Assembly: GCA_964030785.1 (NCBI GenBank)
Contig: OZ034978.1
Span: 16,261,453-16,325,452, forward strand
DNA: 64,000 nucleotides
Origin: Siderastrea siderea
Taxonomy: Eukaryota; Cnidaria; Anthozoa; Scleractinia; Rhizangiidae
Direction of reading: 5' to 3'
Shown here one piece after another: positions 44,301 to 55,554 of this stretch (positions are counted from its first letter, which is position 1; every line of letters begins with the position of its first letter). The notes under the pieces were generated by a model. The model was not told where the DNA came from. It searched no databases and was given only the letters and a program-made list of their open reading frames with translations. The position numbers were made by a program, and so were the translations under genes.

Positions 44301-45572
44301 CTACTACTTTTTTGGGTAACTTTAAAATGATAAATTGTTAATGCGGTACTTCTGTTAGTTTTTAAGATGACTGTTAATCATATGTACCAGCAGGGCTTAC
44401 ATGTTTACCTAAGGTGCGAGATTTAATCCCAAAGATTAGAAGGTCAGAAATGTACCAAGTAGACTGTAATCAGTATGCCACAGGAATAGGACTATATGGA
44501 AAAACTCTGAGTTACCGACTGTAGTTGTGCCCTTTGTCTTTCGCTTAGTACTTAACCGGGCGTTCATCAATTTGTCAGTCAAACATATCGAGCATCTCTT
44601 TGCATCCAAACTACCAAATTATGCTCTCAGAAGCCATATTATTGACAACTTGAAGTTCAGTGTGGCATTGATTTTTATAAATCAGTGTTATCTTGAATTT
44701 CAAGTCAGCCAAACATATATCGAGAACTCTCTTTACATCCAAAGAATATTATGCTCTCGTACAGTATGCAACGTTTTTGACAACTTGTAGTTCAATGTGG
44801 CATTTTAAAGGCCAGTGTTATCTCGAATTTCAAGTCATATTCACTGATATAGACCGCCAAAAGACTAGATATAGACTTAACGTGATATAGACTTTACTTG
44901 GTACGTTTGGGGATAGTAGCAGTGCTGAACTGGGAAGAGCGCCCTCGGAGACTTTTTTACGGGTAACACTTCAGTCTTGCACCGATGAAACACAGGACTG
45001 CAGTACGTGGATAAGCTGAGTATTCGTAATTTGTGGTAATTTACCAATATTTCGGTATTATCGTCTTTTACTTTACTTCAAGATTTTAGCTAAACACCGG
45101 ACGTATTTATTATTATTTTTTTGTTCATACACAGTACTTAGTATATTTAATTTAGATTATAGTGATTGTAAATGTTTTTTTTTTTTGTTAGATTGTAAAT
45201 AAAAAATGTACATCTAAAAAAACACCGTACGTACACCAACTTTAATTTCTACATGAAGGTTATTGAAAGGGTCTCGTGTGGTACCGTTTTAAGGGGAAAA
45301 GAAACTGCATGCGCGCATACGTTGCTGTTGTTGTCACAAACCTCAAAGCAGCAGAGCAAAGCGTTACTCGTTGCAATCAATACCACTACTACTATGCCAA
45401 GTCCTGACAATAGCTACACAATTTTTAAATACTTCTGAGAGAATGCCCTTGTAACTTTTTTTCAGAGACGAAGCCCAGGAAAGAACCAGAATCGCAATTC
45501 ATTTCTCTAACGTATTCTTTTAACGTCATATTTTCAGACTAGCCTTTAGAAGTGACATACCAAGGAAATACA

Positions 45573-48500
45573 ATGTACGGCATTTCCATTGGCCTGTTTC
45601 TGGTGGCATTTCAAGCCGCTTGCTACGGCGCCCCCGGCCACGCTTTCCCGCGGCCTCGTCTTCCAGTCGACTTCTTAAAGGAATATCGAGCGGAAAAACG
45701 AAGTAAGCATTGCATCCTTCAATATTAGTACTAATGTAGTATTGTAGCCTCGATATTTACAGACATAATTAATTAATCCTTCTCATGCCTATTTCTTATC
45801 TTGCCAAACAACGCTTTCAACTTTAAAGGAATGTCATGGAAGTAGAATAGCCTTCAACTCAAAACGTTACCGGAGTTAAAGGCCCTATATTTGCGGAGAA
45901 TCAAATTTGTGCTTCTGCAGCCAAGAGAATAGCCTCCCTTGAGTGCTTACATTGAATTCATACGAGAATATTGTTGCGCTGCTATTTATGCCCTAAACTA
46001 GCACAACCTTAGCGACAAACCAATATGGTGCCGTCTTAATCAATACGCCAAGAGGGGAGGCACAACTTTGTGTAACTAAATTTCACAAAGTGAACATCGA
46101 AAGGTATAAAAGAGCTAAACTAATTTCAATTTTGCTACTTTCGAAGTAAAAAAATATCACCTCTTTAGAACAGTACCTAGAAAGAACATTTTATATAGGA
46201 GAGAGAGAGAGAGAGCCACATAATTTTAAGCCAATAATGCAATTATAACCATTTCCAACCACCCCTCCCCCCCTTCTTCCATTTAAAGTATGAGGAGAGA
46301 GTTAATATTTCTATCAGTTTTTTACTAGATTTTTTAAGTTATTTTTTTCCGTGGATTTGTTGTCGCTGCTGCTATTGGTATCGTTGCTGTTGCGGTTGTT
46401 TGAATGATTTCTCAGTTAACAAGCTGGGCTTGCGTTGAGGAACCGCAATAACATTCAATTTGAACCAAATGCTCACCACCATTTCACGTGGCTTATAATT
46501 ATTAACAGCTGCAAGTTGCACTCCTGCGCAGTACGACAAGTATAAATCCTGTGCATACTTTGAGGCGCAGAATTACTGTTCTGAGAGAAGCAAGTACTAC
46601 AATTGGATGCAAGAGAACTGTTACGCTACTTGTGGCAACTGTGCAAGTAAGCTTTATTTTGAGTGAGAGGTTATTATTAATGAGCTGCATACGAGGCAAT
46701 TACTGTTGCCGTTCTTGTCGTTGAGGTTTTGCCCTTTTAACATCTGTTGGGGGAGCAAGGTTTAACGTTCGCAAAAATTTTGCACCCGAAAATTCTATTA
46801 TATAGTGCTATTACAGCTATATTTAACATCACACTAATAAAACAATTATGAAAGTACAGCTCCACATATTTGTTGTTAAGAAACCCACAGGATTTTAACA
46901 GCTGCAATAGCACTATATAATAGAATTTTCGGGTGCAAAATTTTTGCGAACGTTAAACCTTGCTCCCCAACAGATGTTAAAAGGGCAAAACCTCAACGAC
47001 AAGAACATCACACTAATAAAACAATTATGAAAGTACAGCTCCACATATTTGTCGTTAAGAAACCCACAGGTTCTTCGAAGCTTAAGGTGGCTCGGAAGAA
47101 ATTTTAATTGTTATAATCCTTAAAGGAACGGCGTTTTCATTCATTTTTCTGATCTGACAAAATTATTTTCGCATTAACGAAAACCTCAAAATAATAGTTT
47201 CCTAAGTTAGAAAAACACCAAAGAAGTAATAATTAACCAAAACTAAACAAGGATGGTTACGACTGAGGGAGATTAAGACATATTACGAATGACAAACTTG
47301 AAAAAACTTGCCAGCTTTTTCAAGTTGCGTCATCCGTGACGTAGCTCCTTTAAGAAACGAGGAAAGATTACAAAAACAGTTTCTCTGACCATGTGGGCAA
47401 GTCTTAAAACCTCTTTTGTCGAACACTACTTTAAGGCTGATTGTGACGTTATAGCTGTCACCAGGGCAACACTAAAGGTCCACAAAAATAAACCTTCAAA
47501 TCTCAGTTTTTGCCAATTATTTGGAAAACTAAGTTGGTAACCTACCCTTTTTAATGCGTTTTTAGAAAACTCCGTAAATTTTTTAACTTCTTTGGCGGTA
47601 TGACAAAGAATCATTCACTAGAATTTTCAATTCACTCGAGCATTCTAGCCAGGTCGTGTGTGGGCTATGCGCTAGCAGCTAAAAACCCTTTCGAGCCTCT
47701 TTAACAGCTAGTTTTATTGTTGTGTGTGTAAACATTTTTGATTATTAATATTTGTAAGCGTTTGCAGTGATTAAGAAAGTAGAACGAAATAACGAAGCTT
47801 TTGATTATGAATTTCTATGCTTGAAAAACAAAGGTCCCAAGTATTCGAAGTGAAAGTGTATTAGGTATAATTGCGGTTGAACCTGTTCACAATGATCAAC
47901 GTCGGAAGAAGTTTAAAAAGTTCATCTTAGTGATAAGGGCGTTCTAGAGGAAGGTTTCAAAACATGATATGAATGAATGACTTTGCCGTTGGGACATAAA
48001 GACATGGCTGATGGGGAGATGCAGTCGTTGGCAGGGTTCGAGTGTAATAACAGTTGATAAAAGGTCGTTGTGCCATGGCTTTATTAAAAGAGAAAGGAAT
48101 TTAGACTAAACTGTTAATAAGCATAATAGGGCCTGTAAACCATACGTATACAAATAATGCCCTTAGTTAGTATCTTAGGTTGCAAAAGACCGTGTTATCA
48201 AAAAGTGCTTTTTTTTACATTTGCTTTCTTCTAGTGCCACCTACGCCACCCCCGAAAGGTAAGTTTGTAAGTCGATCACTTTTTGCTGTGATATTAAACC
48301 TGTGAAATGTCTCTGAGCTGCAAGAGGCAGAATGCAAGTACAAACGATCTTCAGAATGGTAAACTCCAAAAACATCATGCAAGAAGCCAAGAACATGGAT
48401 GGCTACAAGGACCAAAGGAAAAGGATCAAAGGAAATTGTATTATTAAAAAACTCTTTTTGCAAACAATTCTAACCCCTGAGGTTGAAACGCAACACTCTA

Positions 48501-49732
48501 TAGCAAAACAACTGTTGCACAAACCGAGTTATTAGAACCCTGATATTTGTTTCTAAGAGTACAACCACATGCAACACCAGACTGGCATTGGCCATGCAGT
48601 GAATATAATTGTACATTGTGTGCCATTTTTTTGCCTTTTTTTTGCAATTAATTGTAAAAATCTTTTATTGTTTTGCGTTCATGAACACGAAGTGGAAATA
48701 AACACATGCCTTCAAGCCCATAATGCCAAGCGATCTCTTCATGGAGCGGCACCTCTTGTATGGGATGCTACATTGGCTCGCCATGCCAAAGAGTGGGCTG
48801 AAGTACTGGTCAGACGGGGAGAAATGGAACATGCTCGCGACACTGGAGAAGGGGAAAATTTGTACTGGTATAAGGGTTCAAAGGTCGCCACTTGTGTAGA
48901 AGCAGTGAAATCTTGGTAAGTGAAAACTGCAGCATGGTGGGGGACGGGGGGGGGGGGATCAAATCACATTATAAAATATCAGATTGGTATTGCAAAACAG
49001 TGCGATCTTTATTTACATCATTCGATAAGTAACTTCAACAATCTACTGCTTACAGTAACACTGCCATAGCCACCACCTCTTAACCTCTTTCACAATACCT
49101 TGAACTACTTATGTTATATACTATGTATTTCTTTTTGTAGGTATGGAGAAGAACCTGATTATCCGTATAACAATCCACCAAAAACTTATCAGGAATTTTA
49201 TGCCGGAAAGATGATAGGACATTTTACACAGGTATGTTTTTTTTTTTAATATATTCAAGTAGGCTTGTTATGTTTCCCCTCTATGCTGGTAAGAAACAAA
49301 TGAATGTCTCGACAAAGGTCACCAAAACGAAAGAAATGCCTTGTTTTTCCCCTACTTTTGGATGGAATATTTCTTTGTTTTCCCATTAATCGGCATGCCC
49401 CCAGAAAACTGGGGGAATACATTGTCATGCGAAGAATGTCATGCTAATGATTTAAAGAACATGCTTTGCTGCTGGAACGATGCCTTCTTTACAGAAACCA
49501 CAAACTGAGCACAGCAGCCGGGATTCCGTATGCTTGTTGTATAGAGCATACCTTCTTATGTCTTATTATTTTTCTCCAGATTGTGTGGAAGGGCACTAGA
49601 AAAGTGGGAGTGGCTCTTGCTACAAAGAAAGCTGGTGGATGGACGGAGACCTACATAGTGGCTCGCTATTCCCCGCAAGGGAACATACTTGGACATTTTG
49701 CGGCCAACGTTGCAAGGCCAAGAAGATATTAA
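45573..49732 (+). CDS. Gene 2: secreted ShK + CAP-domain protein
   Basis: Coding exons: 45573-45702, 46509-46646, 48235-48258, 48693-48915, 49141-49231, 49580-49732 (759 nt, 252 aa), all GT..AG. Residues 1-19 form a signal peptide. Residues 20-43 are a pro-segment ending Lys42-Arg43. Residues 47-88 form an ShK domain with Cys47, 58, 67, 81, 85, 88 (the last three spaced C-x3-C-x2-C, the family pattern). Residues 90-97 are a Pro-rich linker from a 24-nt microexon. Residues ~98-252 are a CAP domain with His144, Glu152 (GEN), Glu175 (WYGE), His199 (GHFTQIVWKGT). ShK domains occur in sea-anemone channel toxins but also in many nontoxic secreted proteins, so the name does not imply a toxin. A 5'-UTR acceptor (TATTTTCAG, ending 45537) lies shortly before the ATG. 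Function unknown. Confidence 0.93.
46712..47070. mobile_element. Hairpin MITE with direct repeat, gene 2 intron 2
   Basis: Arms 46712-46818 and 46899-47006 are almost perfect inverses (GTCGTTGAGGTTTTGCCC.. / ..GGGCAAAACCTCAACGAC). The loop sequence 46825-46891 is repeated directly after the right arm at 47004-47070 with a single visible mismatch (TGTTGTT versus TGTCGTT). The arm-loop-arm-loop layout and near identity point to a recent event. Confidence 0.85.
47086..47700. mobile_element. TTAA-flanked element, second family member
   Basis: TTAA (47082-47085) precedes GGTGGCTCGGAAG, and TTTCGAGCCTCT precedes TTAA (47701-47704). The tips resemble those of the 31160-35345 element (GGAGGCTCGCAAC) around the same TTAA duplication. 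The 615-bp interior has no coding capacity. It lies in gene 2 intron 2, immediately next to the hairpin MITE. Confidence 0.6.
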
Positions 49733-49872
49733 GGCTTTTAATGAGCAACTCTTAGTTGAGGTAGACAATAACTTTATAGGCAAACTCTTATGTCACAAAA
49801 GTGCGTAAATCTTTAAGCGCATTTGTTCGGTCATTCTACAGCCATAACATGCTTTCTTTCAAGATGATAAGT

Positions 49873-49878
49873 AATAAA
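49873..49878 (+). terminator. Candidate poly(A) signal of gene 2
   Basis: AATAAA 141 bases after the gene 2 stop codon, first canonical hexamer downstream. Confidence 0.5.
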
Positions 49879-50059
49879 CTGAAATCTGGACACTAACGCA
49901 TTTTTATAATTAGTGAACACAGAAAAATTTTTTATGACAGATAACAAACGTTGTTGTTGGGGTAGACGCCACCCCCATTGAGGTTTTTCTTTAATTTGTC
50001 CAAGACGATTTTTTTATCTGCACCTGCTGTGTGCATTAGCTATGCGCATATCTTATCCA

Positions 50060-50330
50060 TGCATCCTTATTTATTTATTTATTTATTGTAATTTCTTTCT
50101 TTTTTACATATGTATATATATATTTTTATGTTAATTATTTGACTTGCTTTCTGTAATTTCTTTATTTATATAATTATGTATATTTGTCACTTGACTTCTT
50201 TTCTTCTATACTAATGTAAACACTACCCGCCCAGACTAGCTATTGCTATTTGCGGGATAGTGCAGTCCTTTTTATTTTACTTATAGAAGTGAATAATAAT
50301 AAACTTTACTAAACTTTACTTTACTTTATC
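50060..50330 (+). mobile_element. Retroelement 3'-end copy
   Basis: Plus-strand copy of the sequence found inverted at 19080-19250. It starts in (TTTA)n, passes TTTGTCACTTGACTTCTTTT and AAACACTACCCGCCCAGAC, and ends in AATAAACTTTACTAAACTTTACTTTAC. Coding region absent. Confidence 0.6.
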
Positions 50331-51224
50331 TCTTACACACATTTTGACATGAATTTGGTAACAATCGGTTGCTATGGTTACGAGATATAAAGTCATAAGG
50401 AGCAGGTGGTCAATTAATTTTAGAATAAAAATGCGTGTTTTTATCTTTTTATGAGAAAAAGAATAAAATGTTGACAAAGAGCAACAAATTGTTCTATTTA
50501 GCATCCAAAATTTTCAGTTTCCACCGTTTTTTAAAAATTGCTTATTTGGGGGTAAATTCCACAATGGCGGCCATCTAAGATGACGTCACAGGCCCTACAA
50601 TCTTTCTACCAAAAGGTAAAGTATTTTCGAAATATTGTAACACAGAGAAAACTCAAGGGGGGTTCAACTCCCCCTTGTAGCACGGTGGAGATGGCACCGA
50701 GGGTCAAAAATATAGTACAATTTTATTTTCTAAAAATATCTCTGCTCTAATGTTCTGTCCGCGCAGAACTCACTACCGCGCATTTCCTCGCCATTCCGCT
50801 ATGTCATCGGCTACTAGTGTAAACTAATTAGGTAAACCTGAAAAGTATTGGAGCATAGAGAGGATAGTACAGGGCATTAATATCTAGGCAGATTTAGATT
50901 ATTCCGAGTCACTTCTTGCAATAGACAATCGCTTTTCATTGATTCTTTTGTGTTTGTTTCTTTTTTTTTTTAATTCTAGGAATGCAAGCCAAAGGAGTCT
51001 CAGCCTTTGGACGTGCCTGGATCTAATCATACTTGTTAGTTTTAATTAACATTATAATGCTAAACACGTCAGTAAACTGTTAGAAATAAGCAACTAGTAA
51101 TCCTAACACAATTTGTAAGTTAAATTAATTAAGAGTGAGAATCAATGAATAAGACGTTATCTTGTATTGTCCGCTTTTTATGAGCATTACGTTACTGAGT
51201 GAGTAAGCTGAATGGCTGGCTGGG
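50331..51224. other. Intergenic after gene 2
   Basis: No gene seen. It contains a small palindrome AAGGGGGGTTCAACTCCCCCTT (about 50655-50677) and a good acceptor (TTTTTTTTTTAATTCTAG, ending ~50990). The following GAATGCAAGCCAAAGGAG loosely resembles the sequence after the acceptor at 25701. This could be a 3'-UTR exon of gene 2. Confidence 0.35.
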
Positions 51225-51420
51225 AGAGGCAAACAATAGCTAACTCACATTATCCATCCTTTCTTATAATAATCTAACTAGATTTTCACACCCTCGAAAT
51301 ATTAGGGAACGAGAAACCCAGAAAAAAAAAGAACAAAAAGTGGCCTAAAAAAGACTTTATTTTCCTCTGTTTTACTGTCTATTCTTCGTCACGTTCTATT
51401 TATGTCCAGCCTTAAAATGC
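51225..51420 (+). repeat. Direct repeat R, copy 1
   Basis: Matches 52826-53005: AACAATAGCTAACTCACATTATCC, GATTTTCACACC(C)TCGAAAT, AGAACAAAAAGTGGCCT(A/G)AAAAAGACT, CTGTCT(A)TTC, TCCAGC. The offset is about 1.6 kb, suggesting a tandem segmental duplication whose intervening parts have diverged or been replaced. Confidence 0.75.
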
Positions 51421-51504
51421 TTGTTCATTCACTTCACAGCAAATTCTCATTGGTCATTCGTGTTCACATGCATGGTAAACACTTCGGTCAGTTTTCTCTC
51501 AGGC

Positions 51505-52110
51505 ACTGTTCACACTAATCTGGATAAACTTCAAAGACGACGGCATCGCTTCGAAAACGCTTAAAAAGCAATCCGTCCACATTGTCGTTTTCCAATGGCT
51601 TTCGCTGTTCACACGAAGACGCTAAAACGATTGAGAAATGGTAAACGTACATTTGGATTGAGCATGTCCAGAATTCTGGAAAGAAAGTAATAGGGTTAAC
51701 TAAAAGTAATAGGGTTTGGACAATTACTGATCCTTTCTACAGAAGCTTGTCCCACCTCGCATTGGCTCTTCCAGGTTTTGTCCGAAATTGTCGTATCCGT
51801 GTTTTGTAATTCAGTTGGGTTCACCGAGGCGGAAGGACGTCCAACAGAACCTATGAGCGTATTCTGTGTACTGCGACGTTTACTTAAGAGTGTTGCTTGG
51901 AGATTATGCAAGACAATTTAATTCCTGACAGGCAATCAAATTTGATAAAACAGCATCATTGTCCACAACGAATTGGATAATACTGGTCATGGAAAACTGG
52001 GACTAATTTACGTAAGCGTTTTCGAAAAGATTCATTTTCACCACCCGCATGAAACGGGCAGACGGCTTCCACTATCAAAAGCGTTATCGAATAGATCCGA
52101 TTTCGGTGCC
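51505..52110. repeat. Remnant resembling the 5.0-8.6 kb element ends
   Basis: It contains TTCACACTAATCTGG, TCGAAAACGC, CCGTCCACATTGTCGTTTTCC and TTTTCGAAAAGATTCATTTTC, themes like the GTCCACACT/CGTTTTCG subterminal repeats at 5.0-5.1 and 8.4-8.64 kb. No clear termini; low confidence. Confidence 0.35.
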
Positions 52111-52560
52111 CGAAAACGGCATTTAAGGGGGTGGGGGAAGGCACTTGACCCATGTTTGGGTGTAAGGGTACCGCTGACGGTCTTAAACCCTGACCCCTGT
52201 TCAGGACAAAATAGAGCTCAAAAATACCAACCCTGTTTAGGACAGCGCTCTCCATTTTAGGTCCCTGTTTAGGAAAAATGAAAAAAAAATCACACACACA
52301 CACACACACTTTCTTGTTTCACACAATTTTAAGTGTTTTTAAGAACGGCAAACTTCTCTGATCTTGGATTGCTGAATACTGTCTAAGCCATATTTAACGA
52401 TGACAATCGTCCAACCACACCCTGTCTAGGACAAGTTCAGACCCTGTTTAAGACAGAGTTGCATAAAATTATATACCCTATTCAGGATAAGGGGCTAAAA
52501 ACCATATCCTGAGCAGCGGCAGGGCCCGTATAGGCCATATACGGGAGTCCCCTCCCCCAC
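52110..52560. repeat. Repeat with CCCTGTTTAGGACA modules
   Basis: CCCTGTT(T/C)AGGACA and variants recur at about 52193, 52230, 52261, 52422, 52449 and 52487. A (CA)n run lies at 52290-52308 and a G/C-rich end GGCCATATACGGGAGTCCCC at about 52530. A related block with 'CCCTGTTTCAGACGA' is in gene 3 intron 3 (57340-57620). Confidence 0.55.
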
Positions 52561-52825
52561 CCCTGCGGAATTTGAACGTGGACGACAGGCCAAAGCAAAT
52601 ACATAAAGAGTTGTGGTTTCGAAATCTTGATTTGTGTGTTCAGGGCCTGAGTGCTTCTTGTGTTTTGTAAAGCTATATATGACCTTTTGAATACTGTGAC
52701 ATACTAGCAGAAAAGTTCATTTTAGTTCACAGACACTGAGAAACCACAAATTATAGCATGAACGATGTTTATTTCAGCCAGTCAAAATTGTATCTGCTTA
52801 AAGCAAACTAACTAACAAACATACA

Positions 52826-53005
52826 AACAATAGTTAATTCACATTATCCGTCTTTTGTTATAATGATTAATCTTACTTGATTTTACACCATCGAAATTTC
52901 AGGGAACGTGGAACCCAAAGAAAAGAACAAAAAGTGGCCTGAAAAAAGACTCTATTTTCCTCTCTTTTACTGTCTCTTCCTCGTGACGTCCTATTGACGT
53001 CCAGC
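52826..53005 (+). repeat. Direct repeat R, copy 2
   Basis: Second copy of 51225-51420. The acceptor-like ATTTCAG|GGAACGTGG at about 52900 is not preserved as a coding exon; no long frame is conserved between copies. Confidence 0.75.
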
Positions 53006-54049
53006 AATGAAAGGGTGCAACTTGCAGTGCAAAAAAGAAAGGTCTTCGGAAATTAAAGTATCTTGCAACTTAGAATTGTCGTTCACATAATCTGAGCAGA
53101 CTCTGACACAGGATTGGATACTGCAAGAAGAAAGAGAAAAAAAATGAAATAAATTCTGGATCTCCGTTTTTGAAACGCTGGCTGTCTCACTGGTTCACCA
53201 CACAAAGGTTATTAGTGAATAATCCGTGTTTTGAATTGCCTTATAAGGAAATCGAATGGCGTGTCAGGTGCCCCGGATTCCAACGTTTACGCTGCGAAGC
53301 AAAACTTAACCACTGTATTGATGAGTTTGGCTAGTTTCAGCTGGCCAGTATTTGAGAACTGTTGGGGTAGGGTTTACAATTTCTCCTTCAATTTCCGCTC
53401 CCTACTCCGAGGGTCTGAATGGGGTTAACCGACTAGCGACAAAGGGCGAAAAATATAACTGACTGCCAACAAAACAAGAAAAAAATTACCGATTAGCGAC
53501 AGTAAATACTAACCGACAACCGACACGGTCCGACATTGTACTGTTGTCTGTATTCAGAAAGAACGGCATTTTGTATTTGTTTCTAGCTTGGGAAATGTCC
53601 AGATTCTTTGGTGGGCTCTATTTCACAAGAGGTAACTGACATTAAATTCCAAATTTAGTTAATTATAGAATTTCCTGTCATCAAATTACTGTATGGCCCC
53701 GAGTTCATCCTTTTCGGAGAGGAGCGGGGGTTCATTTCCAGAACAGCGGCTGGTAATCGAGCCCACGAGACGTCCTGCTGTAGAATTTTTACCGGCTGCG
53801 TGTTGTTCATTCATGCGGTCCAGCCATGAGTGGGATTATAAAAGTCATCGTAAGTTTCTTTCGAAAAGGTGAAGTGATCCGCAGTAGTTCTCGCAGTCGG
53901 AAAGTGTTAAAGAATTTCCTGCTAAGCTCATACAAACGGCTTGAGAGTATTAGATGTTCTAATAGAAATTTCAAGCGATTCCAAAAATCTTGTTGGTATT
54001 TTAGTTGAAGAAATATCTGAGCCTGGACTCGCAATAAATTTGTTGTGTA
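53006..54049. other. Intergenic, no gene seen
   Basis: Short ORFs only. ACCGAC/GACAACCGAC repeats (about 53425-53535) recur near 54665-54720, suggesting a dispersed repeat of low complexity. Confidence 0.45.
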
Positions 54050-54415
54050 ATTGACACTTAGAGAATTTCTGCCCAGATTATGCCGGGCACGGTCTCAAAT
54101 GGACTAAATGCCCGGCAGTCGGAAATTTAGAAAGAAATTCCACAGAAAGTCTCTCCTAAACCTCGTAAAAGTATTCGATGTTCGTTCAGAAATGACAAAC
54201 GATTCCAAATGATACAAATTTCCGACTGCAGGACACTTAGTCCATTTGAGACCGTGCCCGGCCGTCTGAGCAGAAATTTCCTAAGTGCCGGGATGATGGC
54301 GAAGTTATGGTGAGCCAATTCGTCAACTGAAAAACCAATCGTTTGACATCTCTGAACGAACATGGAACACTTTTACGAGGTTTAGGAGAGGCTTTCTGTG
54401 GAATTTCGAAAAAAT
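54050..54415. repeat. Fold-back repeat
   Basis: GCCGGGCACGGTCTCAAATGGACTAA (54082) is inverted at about 54232-54263. AATTCCACAGAAAGTCTCTCCTAAACCTCGTAAAAGT (about 54134) is inverted at about 54370-54408. Two interleaved hairpins share TGCCGGGCA and CAAACGATTCC motifs with the family F fold-backs at 4246 and 8708. Confidence 0.65.
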
Positions 54416-54904
54416 AATTTACGTATCCCAAAGAGTGGGCGTTTTCCTCTCTGTCCAATTAAACTCTCTTGATTACTTCGGTGCCCTGTAATCGACAGGG
54501 AAAAAAATCACATTTAGAATGAAAGCTTTGGTGATTTTATCGGTACTAGATTTGCAAACAAAGGTGGAATAAACGATCACGTTGCTCAAACAAACCAGAG
54601 TTGATGAGGTTCAAGTGCAATCAGATAATGTATTATGACAAGTTTTACACTTTGTATGGATTTACCGACAATCGACAAAGATCAAAAATTTCAATTGACA
54701 ACCGACAAAGTAATGAAATTTTAACTGACAAAGGACATGTGGACCCCCCCCCCCCCCCCATTCAGACTCTTTATTCCATCTTTCACGTGGAAAATAAATG
54801 TAAAGGAAACCTGGACACCTGAGGTGGGGGGAGGTGAAGGTACTGTAGCTGGTAATGCAATGATTTCATAACTCAATGGTACATCAGGTTCAGAACACCA
54901 CTTC

Positions 54905-55292
54905 CCACTAAACCATCAAACATTTCGTCCAACATGACCGTGTTTGTCAGACTGAAACGTTCGTTGGCTAAACGGAAAAACAATGTTCGGCCGAACATCA
55001 GACCAAGTGAGGCCAAAAACTAATTTTTGCGTATTTCCGCAGAAAAACTTCGTCGACTTTACCACAAATCCCGTTTCTGACTGGTTGCATTCTCCCGCTC
55101 GTTCAAGCCTTGTTGACGAGACTGGCTAAACGATCAAACATTTTTTCGTAAGGCAAAATGTTGGGTGAAAATATTTGATCTCGATCAACCATGGGAAACC
55201 ATTTCAATGTAAAGTTGAGAGAGGCGGCTAAACGATAAAAGATGTCCTTCCAACACGATGTTGGACGAAAATGTTTGATCGTTTAGCCGGAG
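54905..55292. mobile_element. Hairpin MITE
   Basis: The left AACCATCAAACATTTCGTCCAACATGACCGTG pairs with the right CACGATGTTGGACGAAAATGTTTGATCGTTTAGCC. An internal GGCTAAACGATCAAACATTTTTTCG repeats the end motif, so the element may be composite. Noncoding; it lies between the ends of genes 2 and 3. Confidence 0.7.
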
Positions 55293-55554
55293 CTTTAGGG
55301 CTAACAATTCGTTCCCAATAAAGTCTAAATTTGCCTTGCACACGTCTCTCTATTACGGAATTAGTTGTTACCAAAAGTAGTTGAAGTCCCAGCAAAACGT
55401 AAACCCAAAATTTACTGAAAATAACTCCTACCGACTAATGAAGAAAACTCGCTTTCCGACTATATAGGGTGATAAAGACCGTGTCCCTTAAAAAGCGTGG
55501 CAACGTATATCATAAAATATTTAATTTGTAATACTTAGATGCCCACTCACCGTT

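Larger units (their letters stand above)
38410..45400 (+). repeat. Array of degenerate ~1-kb repeat units
   Basis: Block A (ACTTTACTTG.TACGTTTGG..GTGCTGAACTGGGA..GAGACTTTTTT) occurs at about 39121, 41371, 42851, 43930 and 44887. Block B (AAAACTCTGAGT(T/G)ACCGACTGTAGT) occurs at about 40711, 41932, 43572 and 44500. Block C (TGTGGAATTAAG(G)TT.., CAAGCGTTACT) occurs at about 39335, 43015, 44155 and 45226. Block D (38410-39120) is copied at 42060-42850. The order is D-A-C-B-A-B-D-A-C-B-A-C-B-A-C. Units 42851-43929 and 43930-44886 are 1079 and 957 bp. The first unit carries two MITE insertions. The short ORFs scattered through the array are not conserved between units. Confidence 0.72.

Noticed and set aside
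45573..49732. Calling the ShK+CAP genes venom toxins
   Set aside because: ShK and CAP domains occur in many non-venom secreted proteins; nothing in the sequence shows expression in venom cells or channel-blocking activity.
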